Part shown: one piece after another, positions 1 through 10,021 of the stretch | Numbering within the stretch: position 1 is the first letter of the stretch | How the letters are laid out: each line of letters begins with the position of its first letter | Assembly (NCBI GenBank): GCA_011522975.1 | Contig: WTHX01000045.1 | Span: 1 to 35,558, forward strand | Length of the DNA: 35,558 nt | Origin: Alphaproteobacteria bacterium | GTDB lineage: Bacteria; Pseudomonadota; Alphaproteobacteria; Puniceispirillales; UBA1172 | Direction: 5' to 3' | Notes under the pieces: generated by a model | What the model saw: only the letters and a program-made list of their open reading frames with translations | Database searches by the model: none | Told to the model about the DNA's origin: nothing | Translations under genes and position numbers: made by a program

Positions 1-1478
1 GTGATGGCGCGATGAGCGCAGGCATGGCCTATGAAGCCATGAATAACGCTGGCGCCATGAATTCTAAAATGATTGTTGTGCTGAATGACAATGATATGTC
101 CATCGCGCCTGCCGTTGGGGCGTTATCATCTTATTTGGGGCAATTGATCTCATCGCGGCCGTTTCATTCCATCCGTGAATTGGCCAAACAAGTGGCCAGC
201 CGTTTTCCAGCCGAAGTTGAACGAACCGCCAAACGTGCCGAAGAAATGGCGCGCGGCTTTGTCGGCGGCAGTACTATTTTCTCACAATTGGGTTTTTTCT
301 ATATCGGTCCTGTAGATGGGCATGATCTTGACCAATTGCTGCCTATTTTGAAAAACCTGCGTGATGGCAGCCATCATGGCCCTGTCTTGCTTCATGTTGT
401 GACTGAAAAAGGCAAAGGCCATCCGTTTGGTAAGGAAAGCGGTGAAAAATATCACGCTGTGCCGACCTTTGATGTCATTACAGGCACCCAGAAAAAAGCA
501 GTATCCAACGCGGTTTCCTATACCAATGCTTTTGCTGATCAATTGATCATCGAAGCGGAAAAAGATGACAAGATCGTAGCGGTCACCGCCGCCATGCCAT
601 CGGGCACAGGGATCAATAAATTTGCTGAACGCTTCCCCAATCGCAGTTTTGATGTTGGCATCGCTGAACAACATGGCGTGACTTTTGCCGCCGGTCTAGC
701 GGCTGAAGGCATGAAGCCGTTTTGTGCGATTTATTCGACATTCCTGCAACGTGGTTTTGACCAAGTGGTGCATGATGTGGCGTTGCAGAAACTGCCTGTC
801 CGTTTTGCCATTGACCGCGCAGGTTTAGTGGGTGCGGATGGCGCGACCCATGTCGGGGCATATGATTTGGCTTATTTGGGTATCCTTCCTGAAATGGTGA
901 TTATGGCGCCTTCGGATGAGGCTGAATTGGCAGGGTCAGTTGCGACCGCCGCTGCGATTGATGATGCGCCTTCAGCCTTCCGTTATCCGCGCGGTGAAGG
1001 GGTGGGCGTGCCGATCCCTGAAAACCTAACCCCATGGGAAATTGGCAAAGGCCGTATCATTCGCCAAGGCGAACGCTTGGCTGTGTTATCCATCGGCACG
1101 CGCTTGCATGATGCGCTTCATGCGGCAGAAAAATTAAGCGATGCAGGGATAGAAATCACTGTTGCTGATGCCAGGTTCGCAAAACCCATTGATGCTGATT
1201 TGATTGACCGCCTGATGCGTGAACATGACGCTTTGGTTGTCGTAGAAGAAGGCAGTATCGGTGGTTTTGCCAGCCATGTGATGCAGCATCTGCATAACAC
1301 AGGCGCATTAGACCAAGGCCAGAAAGCCCTGCGTGTCCTGACTTTGCCTGACCGCATGATTGACCATAACAGCCAGACCAACCAATTGGCTGAAGCAGGG
1401 CTGGATAGCGCGGCTATTTTAGAGGTGGCGGCATCGCTGATGGATGTTGATCTGGCCAAGCGCGGGGTTGTGGTTTAA
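1..1478 (+). CDS. dxs: 1-deoxy-D-xylulose-5-phosphate synthase, 5'-truncated by the window edge
   Basis: The frame reads through the window start as ..[18 protein letters not shown] (TPP-binding region). Also [51 protein letters not shown] and [25 protein letters not shown] are typical of Dxs. Confidence 0.97.
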   Translation, partial: DGAMSAGMAYEAMNNAGAMNSKMIVVLNDNDMSIAPAVGALSSYLGQLISSRPFHSIRELAKQVASRFPAEVERTAKRAEEMARGFVGGSTIFSQLGFFYIGPVDGHDLDQLLPILKNLRDGSHHGPVLLHVVTEKGKGHPFGKESGEKYHAVPTFDVITGTQKKAVSNAVSYTNAFADQLIIEAEKDDKIVAVTAAMPSGTGINKFAERFPNRSFDVGIAEQHGVTFAAGLAAEGMKPFCAIYSTFLQRGFDQVVHDVALQKLPVRFAIDRAGLVGADGATHVGAYDLAYLGILPEMVIMAPSDEAELAGSVATAAAIDDAPSAFRYPRGEGVGVPIPENLTPWEIGKGRIIRQGERLAVLSIGTRLHDALHAAEKLSDAGIEITVADARFAKPIDADLIDRLMREHDALVVVEEGSIGGFASHVMQHLHNTGALDQGQKALRVLTLPDRMIDHNSQTNQLAEAGLDSAAILEVAASLMDVDLAKRGVVV

Positions 1479-1504
1479 TCTGGCGGCCAGCAGATGAGAC
1501 ACCC

Positions 1505-2275
1505 ATGACTGAAACCCCGTCAAAACCTAAAAAACCGAAAAAAATTCGCCTTGATGTGTTGGTGCATGACCAAGGCCATGCGCCCAGCCGTGAAAAAGCC
1601 CAAGCCATGATTATGGCAGGGTTGGTGTTGATCGGCGATCAACGAATGACCAAACCTGGGGTTAAAGTCGCTGATGATGCTGTTCTAATTATTAAGGGCA
1701 AAACCCATCCTTATGTTTCGCGTGGTGGGCTAAAACTGGCGGCGGCTTTTGATCATTACCCTGATCTGAATGCCGCTGGGTTTATCGCCATTGATGTCGG
1801 GGCCAGCACCGGCGGTTTCACCGATGTTTTGTTGAGGCAAGGGGCCGCCAAAGTCTATGCCGTTGATGTCGGCCATGGTCAATTGGATTGGTCTTTGCGC
1901 AATGATGACCGTGTCGTGGTGATGGAAAAGCAAAACGCCCGCCATCTGACAGCAAATGAAATCCCTGACGATATCGATATGGTGGTCTGTGACGCGTCGT
2001 TTATCTCGCTCAAGAAAGTCTTGCCGGCGTCCATGGCACTGGCCAAATCAGGGGCTGTTTTGGCGGCATTGATCAAGCCTCAATTTGAAGTTGGGCGCGG
2101 CGATGTTGGCAAGGGCGGGGTTGTCCGTGACCCAGAATTGCATCAAGCGGTGCAAGATGACATTAGCGCATGGCTATCCAATGAGATGGGCTGGCAGGTC
2201 AGGGGCATCGTGCCATCACCCATCACAGGGCCTGAAGGCAATAAAGAGTTCGTTATTGTCGCGGGTAAGCCTTAG
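1505..2275 (+). CDS. tlyA: TlyA family RNA methyltransferase (hemolysin-like, S4 domain plus FtsJ-like domain)
   Basis: RLDVLVHDQGHAPSREKAQAMIMAGLVLI (S4-like), YVSRGGLKLAAAFD, AIDVGASTGGFTDVLLRQGAAKVYAVDVGHGQLDWSLRND. It directly follows dxs, a common alphaproteobacterial order. Confidence 0.93.
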   Translation: MTETPSKPKKPKKIRLDVLVHDQGHAPSREKAQAMIMAGLVLIGDQRMTKPGVKVADDAVLIIKGKTHPYVSRGGLKLAAAFDHYPDLNAAGFIAIDVGASTGGFTDVLLRQGAAKVYAVDVGHGQLDWSLRNDDRVVVMEKQNARHLTANEIPDDIDMVVCDASFISLKKVLPASMALAKSGAVLAALIKPQFEVGRGDVGKGGVVRDPELHQAVQDDISAWLSNEMGWQVRGIVPSPITGPEGNKEFVIVAGKP

Positions 2276-2284
2276 AGCCTCAAA

Positions 2285-3382
2285 TTAACCTTTAAGCGGG
2301 CCGCATTGCGCTTCATGGCGCATCAATTGATCGGCCAGAACAACCGCCATCATCGCCTCACCAATCGGCACAGCGCGAATACCAACACAAGGGTCATGAC
2401 GGCCTTTGGTGATAACGTCTTTTTCTTCGCCTGATTCATTAATCGATTGCCGCGGCGTCAAGATTGACGACGTCGGCTTGACGACAAATCGCGTGACAAT
2501 ATCTTGGCCACTTGAAATCCCGCCCAAAATCCCGCCAGCATGATTGCTAAGGAATGAAGGCTTGCCATCTTCCCCCATGCGCATCTCGTCCCCTGCTTCG
2601 GTGCCAGGGATATCGGCAAGGTCAAAACCACTGCCAATTTCAACACCTTTAACAGCATTGATCGACATCATGGCTGTCGCTAGATCAGCATCCAATTTAC
2701 CATAGATCGGCCCGCCAAGCCCTGCAGGGATGCCGCTGGCGACAATTTCAATCACCGCCCCAGCAGACGACCCGCTTTTGCGGGTGTCATCCAAGAAATT
2801 TTCCCATAGGGGCACGCTTTCAGCATCAGGGCAGAAAAACGGATTGTTGCGGGTTTCTTCCCATGACCAGTTGTCGCGATTGACTTTATGGTCACCGATT
2901 TGCACCACCGCCCCGCGAATATGAAAGGCGTTTTTCAGGCGATGTTCCAAGGCTTTCATCGCCACAGCACCAGCCGCCACACGCGATGCCGTCTCCCGCG
3001 CGGAAGACCGGCCGCCACCGCGATAATCACGGATGCCATATTTTTCAATATAGGTGTAATCCGCATGGCCCGGGCGATAGGTATTGGCGATATCGCCATA
3101 ATCTTTTGACCGTTGGTCGGTGTTTTCGATCATCAGCATGACAGGCGTGCCTGTTGTCATGCCATTGAACACCCCTGACAGAATCTTGACTTGATCCGCT
3201 TCTTTGCGCTGGGTGACAAATCGCGATGTCCCCGGTTTACGGCGATCCAGATAGGGTTGAATGTCATCTTCAGAAAGCGGCATTTGCGGCGGCACGCCAT
3301 CAACGATACAGCCAATGGCCGGACCGTGACTTTCACCAAAAGTGGTGAATCTGAATAACGTGCCGAAACTGTTATCTGCCAT
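2285..3382 (-). CDS. aroC: Chorismate synthase
   Basis: [93 protein letters not shown] are AroC signatures. Confidence 0.97.
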   Translation of the reverse strand: MADNSFGTLFRFTTFGESHGPAIGCIVDGVPPQMPLSEDDIQPYLDRRKPGTSRFVTQRKEADQVKILSGVFNGMTTGTPVMLMIENTDQRSKDYGDIANTYRPGHADYTYIEKYGIRDYRGGGRSSARETASRVAAGAVAMKALEHRLKNAFHIRGAVVQIGDHKVNRDNWSWEETRNNPFFCPDAESVPLWENFLDDTRKSGSSAGAVIEIVASGIPAGLGGPIYGKLDADLATAMMSINAVKGVEIGSGFDLADIPGTEAGDEMRMGEDGKPSFLSNHAGGILGGISSGQDIVTRFVVKPTSSILTPRQSINESGEEKDVITKGRHDPCVGIRAVPIGEAMMAVVLADQLMRHEAQCGPLKG

Positions 3383-3384
3383 GG

Positions 3385-4197
3385 TTAGACAACCGAAATG
3401 TCAGGGGCATCAACAGCCTTCATCCCCACGATATGGTAACCACAATCAACATGGTGGGTTTCACCTGAAACGCCACTGGATAGATCAGAGATCAAATAAA
3501 CTCCTGCGCCGCCAACATCATCAAGGGTGACATTGCGCTTCAGCGGTGAGTTATATTCATTCCATTTCAGGATATAGCGGAAATCCCCAATGCCAGATGC
3601 GGCAAGGGTTTTCATCGGGCCTGCTGACAGGCCATTAACGCGGATGTTACGGCCACCCAAATCAACCGCCAGATAACGGACAGATGCTTCGAGGGCTGCT
3701 TTCGCGACCCCCATCACATTGTAATGCGGCATGACACGTTCCGCGCCGTAATAGGTTAAGGTCAGCATGGCGCCACCGTCATTCATGATCGCGGCGGCGC
3801 GGCGAGCCAATGCGGTGAAAGAATAAACCGAAATATCCATGGTCTGCATGAAGTTATCGCGGGTGGTATCAACATATTCACCCTTCAATTCATCCTTATC
3901 GGAATAAGCAATGGCATGAATAAAGAAATCGATCTTGCCCCATGTCTTTTCCAATTCGGCAAAGACTTGATCCATGCTGGCTTCATCGGTGACATCACAA
4001 GGCAGCACCAAGGATGACCCAACGCCTTCCGCCAAGGGGCGAACGCGTTTTTCAAGCGCTTCCCCTTGATAGGTAAACGCCAGTTCAGCCCCAGCATCTG
4101 CTGCTGCCTTAGCAATGCCCCAACCGATTGAACGATCATTGGCAACGCCCATAATCAAGCCACGTTTACCTTCAAGAAGATTAGATGTATTCGTCAT
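3385..4197 (-). CDS. fabI: Enoyl-[acyl-carrier-protein] reductase (NADH), FabI
   Basis: [80 protein letters not shown] (divergent SDR, FabI type). Confidence 0.96.
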   Translation of the reverse strand: MTNTSNLLEGKRGLIMGVANDRSIGWGIAKAAADAGAELAFTYQGEALEKRVRPLAEGVGSSLVLPCDVTDEASMDQVFAELEKTWGKIDFFIHAIAYSDKDELKGEYVDTTRDNFMQTMDISVYSFTALARRAAAIMNDGGAMLTLTYYGAERVMPHYNVMGVAKAALEASVRYLAVDLGGRNIRVNGLSAGPMKTLAASGIGDFRYILKWNEYNSPLKRNVTLDDVGGAGVYLISDLSSGVSGETHHVDCGYHIVGMKAVDAPDISVV

Positions 4198-4279
4198 AAC
4201 AAGTCCTTTAAAGCATTTCCTGCCTTAAATAGGGTCAGAAAACCTGAATAATTTCATTTCTTTAATTTACACGTCGATT

Positions 4280-4302
4280 AAGGCCACGGCAAGCGTGGCC
4301 TT
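4280..4302 (-). terminator. Hairpin downstream of the glycine-zipper gene (terminator candidate)
   Basis: AAGGCCACG-GCAAG-CGTGGCCTT: perfect 9 bp stem, 5 nt loop. Weak T tail on both sides. Confidence 0.5.
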
Positions 4303-4328
4303 TAACACCTGTTTTAAAACTTCAGGGT

Positions 4329-4910
4329 TTAGTCGAGTGAATAAGTCGTTTTGCGGCGAATTTTAATCTCATCGCCTTGATCATAACTGGACGATGATTT
4401 CAACGTGACAATTTCGCCATCAACATTAATGGTCAGCCGATAGCCAGTGACTTCTTCGATCCGTTCTTCACGAACACGTTTTTCAATGCGGCAGGTTTCT
4501 TCTTGGCGATAACCGATAATTTTACCATTTGTCTTTTTATTCTTGGCGTGTTCACGGCCAATCAAAGCGCCTGTAACCGCCCCGACTGTGCCCGCGCCAT
4601 CAGCACCAGAGATCTGATTGCCAACAGCAGAGCCCAAAAGACCACCAATGATCAAGCCGCCCAGTTCATCACCGCCTTTGGATTCTTCATAAATCGGAAC
4701 GTCCTCGACGCTGCAGATTTTTTCTTCCACAGGGGTTTTGCGAATATAGGTTGAGGTCAGAATTTCAACATTTTTGACCTTGCCCACAATAGTGTTGAAT
4801 GTGGTTTGATTGGCAATGGATTGGCCTGGCATTGCCATGCCGATGGCCACCACAACCGCGGTAAGGGTTGAGGCTTGGGTCAATTTTTTGGTCATGAACG
4901 CTTTCAGCAT
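4329..4910 (-). CDS. Glycine-zipper (17 kDa surface-antigen-like) envelope protein
   Basis: N-terminal signal-like hydrophobic segment. GLIIGGLLGSAVGNQISGADGAGTVGAVTGALIGREHA is a glycine-zipper 2TM motif. Start at 4910 is preferred because GGAG lies 6 nt upstream; the ORF extends to 4922. Confidence 0.82.
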   Translation of the reverse strand: MLKAFMTKKLTQASTLTAVVVAIGMAMPGQSIANQTTFNTIVGKVKNVEILTSTYIRKTPVEEKICSVEDVPIYEESKGGDELGGLIIGGLLGSAVGNQISGADGAGTVGAVTGALIGREHAKNKKTNGKIIGYRQEETCRIEKRVREERIEEVTGYRLTINVDGEIVTLKSSSSYDQGDEIKIRRKTTYSLD

Positions 4911-5120
4911 TACGATCTCCATTACGAGAAACTTATCATGGCTAACATATCGCCTGAATTGACTTTAGTCATTATTAAACACATCAAATAAGGGTAATTT
5001 GTGGCAAAACTCATGCAGTATTTGATCAGGACTTGGAAAATAGCAGGTGTGACCCTATTTAAGAAGATCGAAACCCAATGATCATCTCTAAAAGATGACG
5101 GCATAAGAAGGAAAATCAAA

Positions 5121-5708
5121 ATGTTTGATCCAACAGGCGAAAATCCGTTTGATTTGCTTGATCAATGGATGGCGGATGCCACCGCAAGCGAAATCAATGA
5201 TCCGAACGCGGTCGCGCTTGCATCTGTTTCAGAAGATGGGTTTCCTTCGGTTCGCATGGTGCTGATGAAAGGCCGTGATGATGAAGCCGTGCATTTCTAC
5301 ACCAATTTCACCTCTCGCAAATCAGGGGAATTGGACGCAACCGGCAAAGCCGCCATGTGTTTTCATTGGAAATCCCTGCGCCGCCAGATCAGATTGGTGG
5401 GGAAGGTTGAACGCATTGATGATGCCACCGCCGATGATTATTACAACTCACGCCCCTATGGCAGCCGCATTGGGGCTTGGGCTTCGGATCAATCGAGCCC
5501 CCTTGAAAGCCGTCAGGTTTTGGCAGATCGCGTTGAAGAATTTAGCGCAGAATACCCTGAAAACCCGCCACGGCCACCCTATTGGGGCGGTTTCCGGCTG
5601 ATCCCCCATGAAATTGAGTTCTGGATTGATGGGGAATCACGTTTGCATGACCGTTTCCGTTTCACCTTAAACAACGGTGAATGGGCATCATCCCGTCTTT
5701 ATCCGTAA
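5121..5708 (+). CDS. pdxH: Pyridoxamine/pyridoxine 5'-phosphate oxidase
   Basis: PNAVALASVSEDGFPSVRMVLMKGRDDEAVHFYTNFTSRKSGEL, SLRRQIRLVGKVERI, PPYWGGFRLIPHEIEFW, RLHDRFRF are PdxH motifs. AAGAAGGA RBS upstream. Confidence 0.96.
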   Translation: MFDPTGENPFDLLDQWMADATASEINDPNAVALASVSEDGFPSVRMVLMKGRDDEAVHFYTNFTSRKSGELDATGKAAMCFHWKSLRRQIRLVGKVERIDDATADDYYNSRPYGSRIGAWASDQSSPLESRQVLADRVEEFSAEYPENPPRPPYWGGFRLIPHEIEFWIDGESRLHDRFRFTLNNGEWASSRLYP

Positions 5709-5913
5709 AGTTTTCTGTTCAAAAACCTCTCTTTTTAGCCTGATCATTTGTCGTTTCTGACAGGATTAGGTCGGTTGATGGACGCTTTCTTTGTGCCAAT
5801 GGTCATAAAATTAGCCATCGGCTAAATGTGAGTCGGTTTTCTAATTTCTGATATGCACCCTTGATCCATGGTTCAAACCATTGAGGGTGGCTGGCATAAA
5901 AGGGGAGTGTGTG

Positions 5914-8352
5914 ATGAAATCTCAAGCTCGTGCAGTTGTTATTGGTGGTGGTGTTGTTGGCGTATCGATGCTCTATCATCTGGCTAAAAAAGGCTGGACT
6001 GATAGCGTTTTGATTGAACGCAAAGAATTGACGTCAGGGTCAACTTGGCATGCTGCTGGCCTCTTGCCTCTTTTCAATATGTCCTATTCCGTTGGCCAGG
6101 TGCATAAATATTCCGTTGAATTTTATCAAAGCCTTGAGGCTGAAACTGGCTTGAATGTGGGTTTCCGCAATGTTTCTAATATTCGCTTGGCCTCAACCCC
6201 TGACCGCTGGGATGAATATATGCAATACGCGGGCGTTGCCGATACCATTGGTGTTGATGTCAAACGCTTAACGCCAGAACAGGTCAAAGAAGTCTGGCCA
6301 ATGTGTAACACCGAAGGCCTTTTGGGGGCGATCCAGCATGTTGGTGATGGCTATATTCAGCCTGCTGATTTAACCCAAGCCATGGCAAAAGGTGCGCGTG
6401 ATATGGGCGCTACCATCCATCGCAACACCACCGTTGAAAGCATCAAACGCACCCCAAGCGGGGAATGGGAAATCACCACCGATCAAGGCGTCATCACTTG
6501 TGAGCATGTCGTGTCTTGTACCGGCAACTTTGCCCGTAAGACAGGGGCGATGGTGGGGCTGAACGTGCCTGTGATCCCTGTTGAGCATCAATATATCGTC
6601 ACTGAAGCCCATCCAGAAATTAAAGCCCGCCATGCCGCAGGTGAACATGAAATGGGTGTTCTGCGGGATAGTGATAACGGCTGGTATATGCGGGAAGAAG
6701 CTGGCGGGTTGATCTTGGGCCCTTATGAATACGGCGCGCCAGTTTGTTATGTCGATGGCCCAAGCGCCGATAGCGAATATGAATTGTTCCAAGAAGATTT
6801 GGAACGGATTGAAGATCATATTGAATCCGCTATGTTCCGTGTTCCTGCTTTTGGTGAAGTCGGGGTGAAGAAAGTCTATAACGGCGCGATCGCCTATACC
6901 CCTGATGGCAACCCGATTATTGGTCCTGCCCCGGGGCTTAAAAACTTCTGGCTATCTGAGGGTCATTCCTTTGGCGTCACCGCCGCTGGTGGTGCGGGCT
7001 GGCAATTGGCCGAATGGATTGTCGAAGGTGAGCCGACTATCGATATGACAGGCGTTGATCCACGCCGTTATGGCAATTACGCCACCGAAAGTTACTTGAT
7101 CGAAAAGAACGAAGAAGCCTATGCCAATGTCTTCACCATCCATTATCCAGATGAAGAACGTGAAGGCGCACGCCCATTGCGGACCGCCCCTTGTTATGAT
7201 CGAATGAAGTCATTAGGCGCGGTCTTTGGCGCGAAATTTGGGTGGGAACGCCCCAATTGGTTTGCCCCTGAAGGCGTTGCCCAAGAAGATCATTGGTCTT
7301 TCCGCCGTTCAAATTGGTTTGAACATGTTGGCAATGAAGTCAAGAACACAACAGAAAATGTTGGTCTCTTGGATATGTCCGCCTTTGCAAAAGCGCGTAT
7401 CTCTGGCCCTGGCGCCGAAGCGTTTCTGGACAATTTGATCGCCAACCGTGTGCCGAAAAAAGTTGGCCGTGTTGGTCTTTGTCATGCGCTGGCACCATCT
7501 GGCGGGGTTCATTCTGAATTCACCATCATCCGTGAAAATGACCAGAGTTTCTATGTCGTATCAGCAGGGGCGTTGCAATCTGTTGACCATGACTGGGTGC
7601 GTAAGCATATGCCTGATGATGGGTCTGTTCAATTTACCAACCTGACCAATTCAATGGGTGTGTTGGTGGTGGCCGGACCAAAATCACGGGAGTTGATGGA
7701 ACGTGTCAGCAAGCGGTTTGATTTCTCCAATGAAGCCTTCCCTTGGTTGTCATCACAATGGATCAATGTTGGCCATGCCCCTAGCCTTGCGGCACGAGTC
7801 AATTTTGTTGGTGAATTGGGCTGGGAATTGCACCACCCGATCGAATATCAAAACCATATCTTTGATGCGCTGATGGAAGCCGGTGAAGACCTTGGCATCA
7901 AGCCATTTGGCATCCGTGCCATGGATTGCATGCGGATTGAAAAATCTTACCGTATGGTGGGAACAGAACTGTCGATTGAATATGCAGCGTTTGAATCGCA
8001 TCTCGAACGATTTGTTCATCCCAACAAAGGCTCATTCATCGGCCGTGATAACCTTGTTCAATGGCAGCAGGAAGGCTTTAAGAACAGCCTTGTGACCCTT
8101 GAAGTCCTGAATGTTGATGACGCGGATGCCATTGGCGGCAACCCGATTTATCATGACGGGGCGATGGTTGGCCGTGCCACATCTGGCAATTACGGTTTCC
8201 GGATTGGCAAATCACTGGCTATGGCCATGGTGCCGCCAGCCCTTGATGCCGAAGGCACTCGTTTTGAAATTGATATTCTGGGCAAGCGTTATGAAGCCGT
8301 GATTATCAATGAAAGTCCATTTGACCCTGAAAATGAACGTCTGCGCGCATAA
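5914..8352 (+). CDS. FAD-dependent dimethylglycine/sarcosine dehydrogenase-like protein (DAO domain plus GcvT-like folate-binding domain)
   Basis: AVVIGGGVVGVSMLYHLAKKGW (FAD Rossmann), LTSGSTWHAAGLL (covalent-flavin His region of DMGDH/SarDH), C-terminal GcvT-like ARISGPGAEAFLDNLIANRVPKKVGRVGLCHALAPSGGVHSEFT. Start at 5914 chosen for the AGGGGAG RBS; the ORF track starts at 5881. Confidence 0.9.
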   Translation: MKSQARAVVIGGGVVGVSMLYHLAKKGWTDSVLIERKELTSGSTWHAAGLLPLFNMSYSVGQVHKYSVEFYQSLEAETGLNVGFRNVSNIRLASTPDRWDEYMQYAGVADTIGVDVKRLTPEQVKEVWPMCNTEGLLGAIQHVGDGYIQPADLTQAMAKGARDMGATIHRNTTVESIKRTPSGEWEITTDQGVITCEHVVSCTGNFARKTGAMVGLNVPVIPVEHQYIVTEAHPEIKARHAAGEHEMGVLRDSDNGWYMREEAGGLILGPYEYGAPVCYVDGPSADSEYELFQEDLERIEDHIESAMFRVPAFGEVGVKKVYNGAIAYTPDGNPIIGPAPGLKNFWLSEGHSFGVTAAGGAGWQLAEWIVEGEPTIDMTGVDPRRYGNYATESYLIEKNEEAYANVFTIHYPDEEREGARPLRTAPCYDRMKSLGAVFGAKFGWERPNWFAPEGVAQEDHWSFRRSNWFEHVGNEVKNTTENVGLLDMSAFAKARISGPGAEAFLDNLIANRVPKKVGRVGLCHALAPSGGVHSEFTIIRENDQSFYVVSAGALQSVDHDWVRKHMPDDGSVQFTNLTNSMGVLVVAGPKSRELMERVSKRFDFSNEAFPWLSSQWINVGHAPSLAARVNFVGELGWELHHPIEYQNHIFDALMEAGEDLGIKPFGIRAMDCMRIEKSYRMVGTELSIEYAAFESHLERFVHPNKGSFIGRDNLVQWQQEGFKNSLVTLEVLNVDDADAIGGNPIYHDGAMVGRATSGNYGFRIGKSLAMAMVPPALDAEGTRFEIDILGKRYEAVIINESPFDPENERLRA

Positions 8353-8391
8353 TCGCGTAAAGACCCCTTTGATTGTTATGAGGAAAAGATC

Positions 8392-9942
8392 ATGACTGTA
8401 GAAGAAAAAACAGAACGCCGGTCTCGCCGTGGTGGTGGTCGTGATGCACGTCGTGCAACACGGGCTGCTTCCAGCACGGCATCTGCTCCATATATCACCC
8501 GCCAGACACCAGTTTTGGATATTCTGTCGGATGAAGGCGCAGAGATCATTGAAAACAACGCTGAAACCATTCTTGAAGAAGTTGGGATTGACTTCAAAGA
8601 TGATGCTGAAGCACTGGCTATCCTAAAAGATGCTGGCGCGGATGTGAAAGGTGAGCGTGTGCATTTCCCACGGGGCATGTGCCGTAAACTTTGTGAAACC
8701 GCACCATCCGAGTTTACCCAATATGCGCGCAATAAAGATCGGTCTGTTCAGATCGGCGGCAATAACACTGTTTTTGCCCCGGTCTATGGCCCACCATTTG
8801 TTCGTGATCTTGAAGGTGAACGCCGTTACGCCACAATCGAAGATTTCCGTAATATCGTCAAATTGGCGTATATGCACCCTGGCTTGCATCATTCAGGCGG
8901 CACGGTGTGTGAACCTGTTGATCTGCCAGTGCCGAAACGTCACCTTGAGATGATCTACACCCATATGCGCTATTCCGATAAGCCGTTCATGGGGTCTGTG
9001 ACATCATCTGAACGGGCTCAAGATTCGGTTGATATGGCGAAGATTTTATTCGGCGAAGATTTTGTCAATCAGAATGCCGTGATGATCAGCCTGATCAACG
9101 CCAACTCCCCAATGACATGGGATGACACTATGTTGGGGGCGCTGAAAACCTATGCCCGTGCAGGCCAAGCCGTGATCACTGCGCCGTTTATTCTGGCTGG
9201 TGCGATGTCACCTGTTTCAGTCGCCGGCACATTGGCACAGACGCTGGCTGAAGCCATGAGCGGGATTGCTTTTGCGCAATTGATCAACCCTGGCACGCCT
9301 GTTGTCTTTGGGTCATTTGCTTCATCCATGTCGATGCAGACAGGGGCGCCAACTTTTGGCACGCCTGAACCTGCCAATGTATTGCTCGGCTGTGCCAAAT
9401 TGGCGCGTCGCCTTGGGGTGCCGTTCCGTTCTGGCGGCTCACTGACAGGCGCTAAGACAGCCGATGCCCAAGCGGCTTATGAATCATCCCATACCATCAC
9501 CCCGACTGTTCTGGGCGGCGTAAATTTTGTTCTGCATGCCGCAGGTTGGATGGAAGGCGGTTTGGTGGCTGATTATCGCAAATTGCTGCTTGATGCTGAC
9601 CAATTGTCAATGATGCAGCGTATGGTTGGCGGCATTGACCTGACCGATAATGGTCAGGCGATGGATGCGATCCGCGAAACAGGCCCGGGCAAGCATTTCT
9701 TGGGATCAAGCCATACCCAAGCCAATTTTGAAGATGCGTTTTGGCGGTCTGATCTGGCGGATAACACCACTTTTGAACAATGGAGTTCAGAAGGCGCGAT
9801 TGAAAGTGCCAAACGTGCTGAAAACCGCGCCCGTCAGATGCTAGCAGAATATGTTGCGCCTGATCTGGACCCTGCAATTGATGAAGCCTTGCAAGCCTTC
9901 AAAGCCAAGCGCATGGAAGAATTGCCAAACGCTGAATATTAA
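8392..9942 (+). CDS. Trimethylamine methyltransferase (MttB) superfamily protein, with no in-frame amber codon
   Basis: Full-length MttB-like protein (VLDILSDEGAEIIENNAETILEEVGIDF; VFGSFASSMSMQTGAPTFGTPEPANVLLGCAKLARRLGVPFRSGGSLTGAKTADAQAAYES). Reads as a single uninterrupted ORF. 39 nt downstream of the DMGDH-like gene. Confidence 0.9.
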   Translation: MTVEEKTERRSRRGGGRDARRATRAASSTASAPYITRQTPVLDILSDEGAEIIENNAETILEEVGIDFKDDAEALAILKDAGADVKGERVHFPRGMCRKLCETAPSEFTQYARNKDRSVQIGGNNTVFAPVYGPPFVRDLEGERRYATIEDFRNIVKLAYMHPGLHHSGGTVCEPVDLPVPKRHLEMIYTHMRYSDKPFMGSVTSSERAQDSVDMAKILFGEDFVNQNAVMISLINANSPMTWDDTMLGALKTYARAGQAVITAPFILAGAMSPVSVAGTLAQTLAEAMSGIAFAQLINPGTPVVFGSFASSMSMQTGAPTFGTPEPANVLLGCAKLARRLGVPFRSGGSLTGAKTADAQAAYESSHTITPTVLGGVNFVLHAAGWMEGGLVADYRKLLLDADQLSMMQRMVGGIDLTDNGQAMDAIRETGPGKHFLGSSHTQANFEDAFWRSDLADNTTFEQWSSEGAIESAKRAENRARQMLAEYVAPDLDPAIDEALQAFKAKRMEELPNAEY

Positions 9943-9964
9943 AAACAGCGTTCAATACAGAATA

Positions 9965-9995
9965 AAAAAAACTGGGGTCATGCCCCAGTTTTTTT
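9965..9995. terminator. Bidirectional intrinsic terminator between convergent mttB-like and soxG
   Basis: AAAAAAACTGGGG-TCATG-CCCCAGTTTTTTT: 13 bp perfect stem, 5 nt loop, A-tract and T-tract on opposite sides. Confidence 0.93.
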
Positions 9996-10021
9996 ATGGT
10001 CAATTGATGGCTGATCAGGCC

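Noticed and set aside
5868-5884. GGTTCAAACC resembling a tRNA T-arm
   Set aside because: No acceptor, D or anticodon arms around it. It is better explained as the inner part of the DMGDH-leader hairpin.
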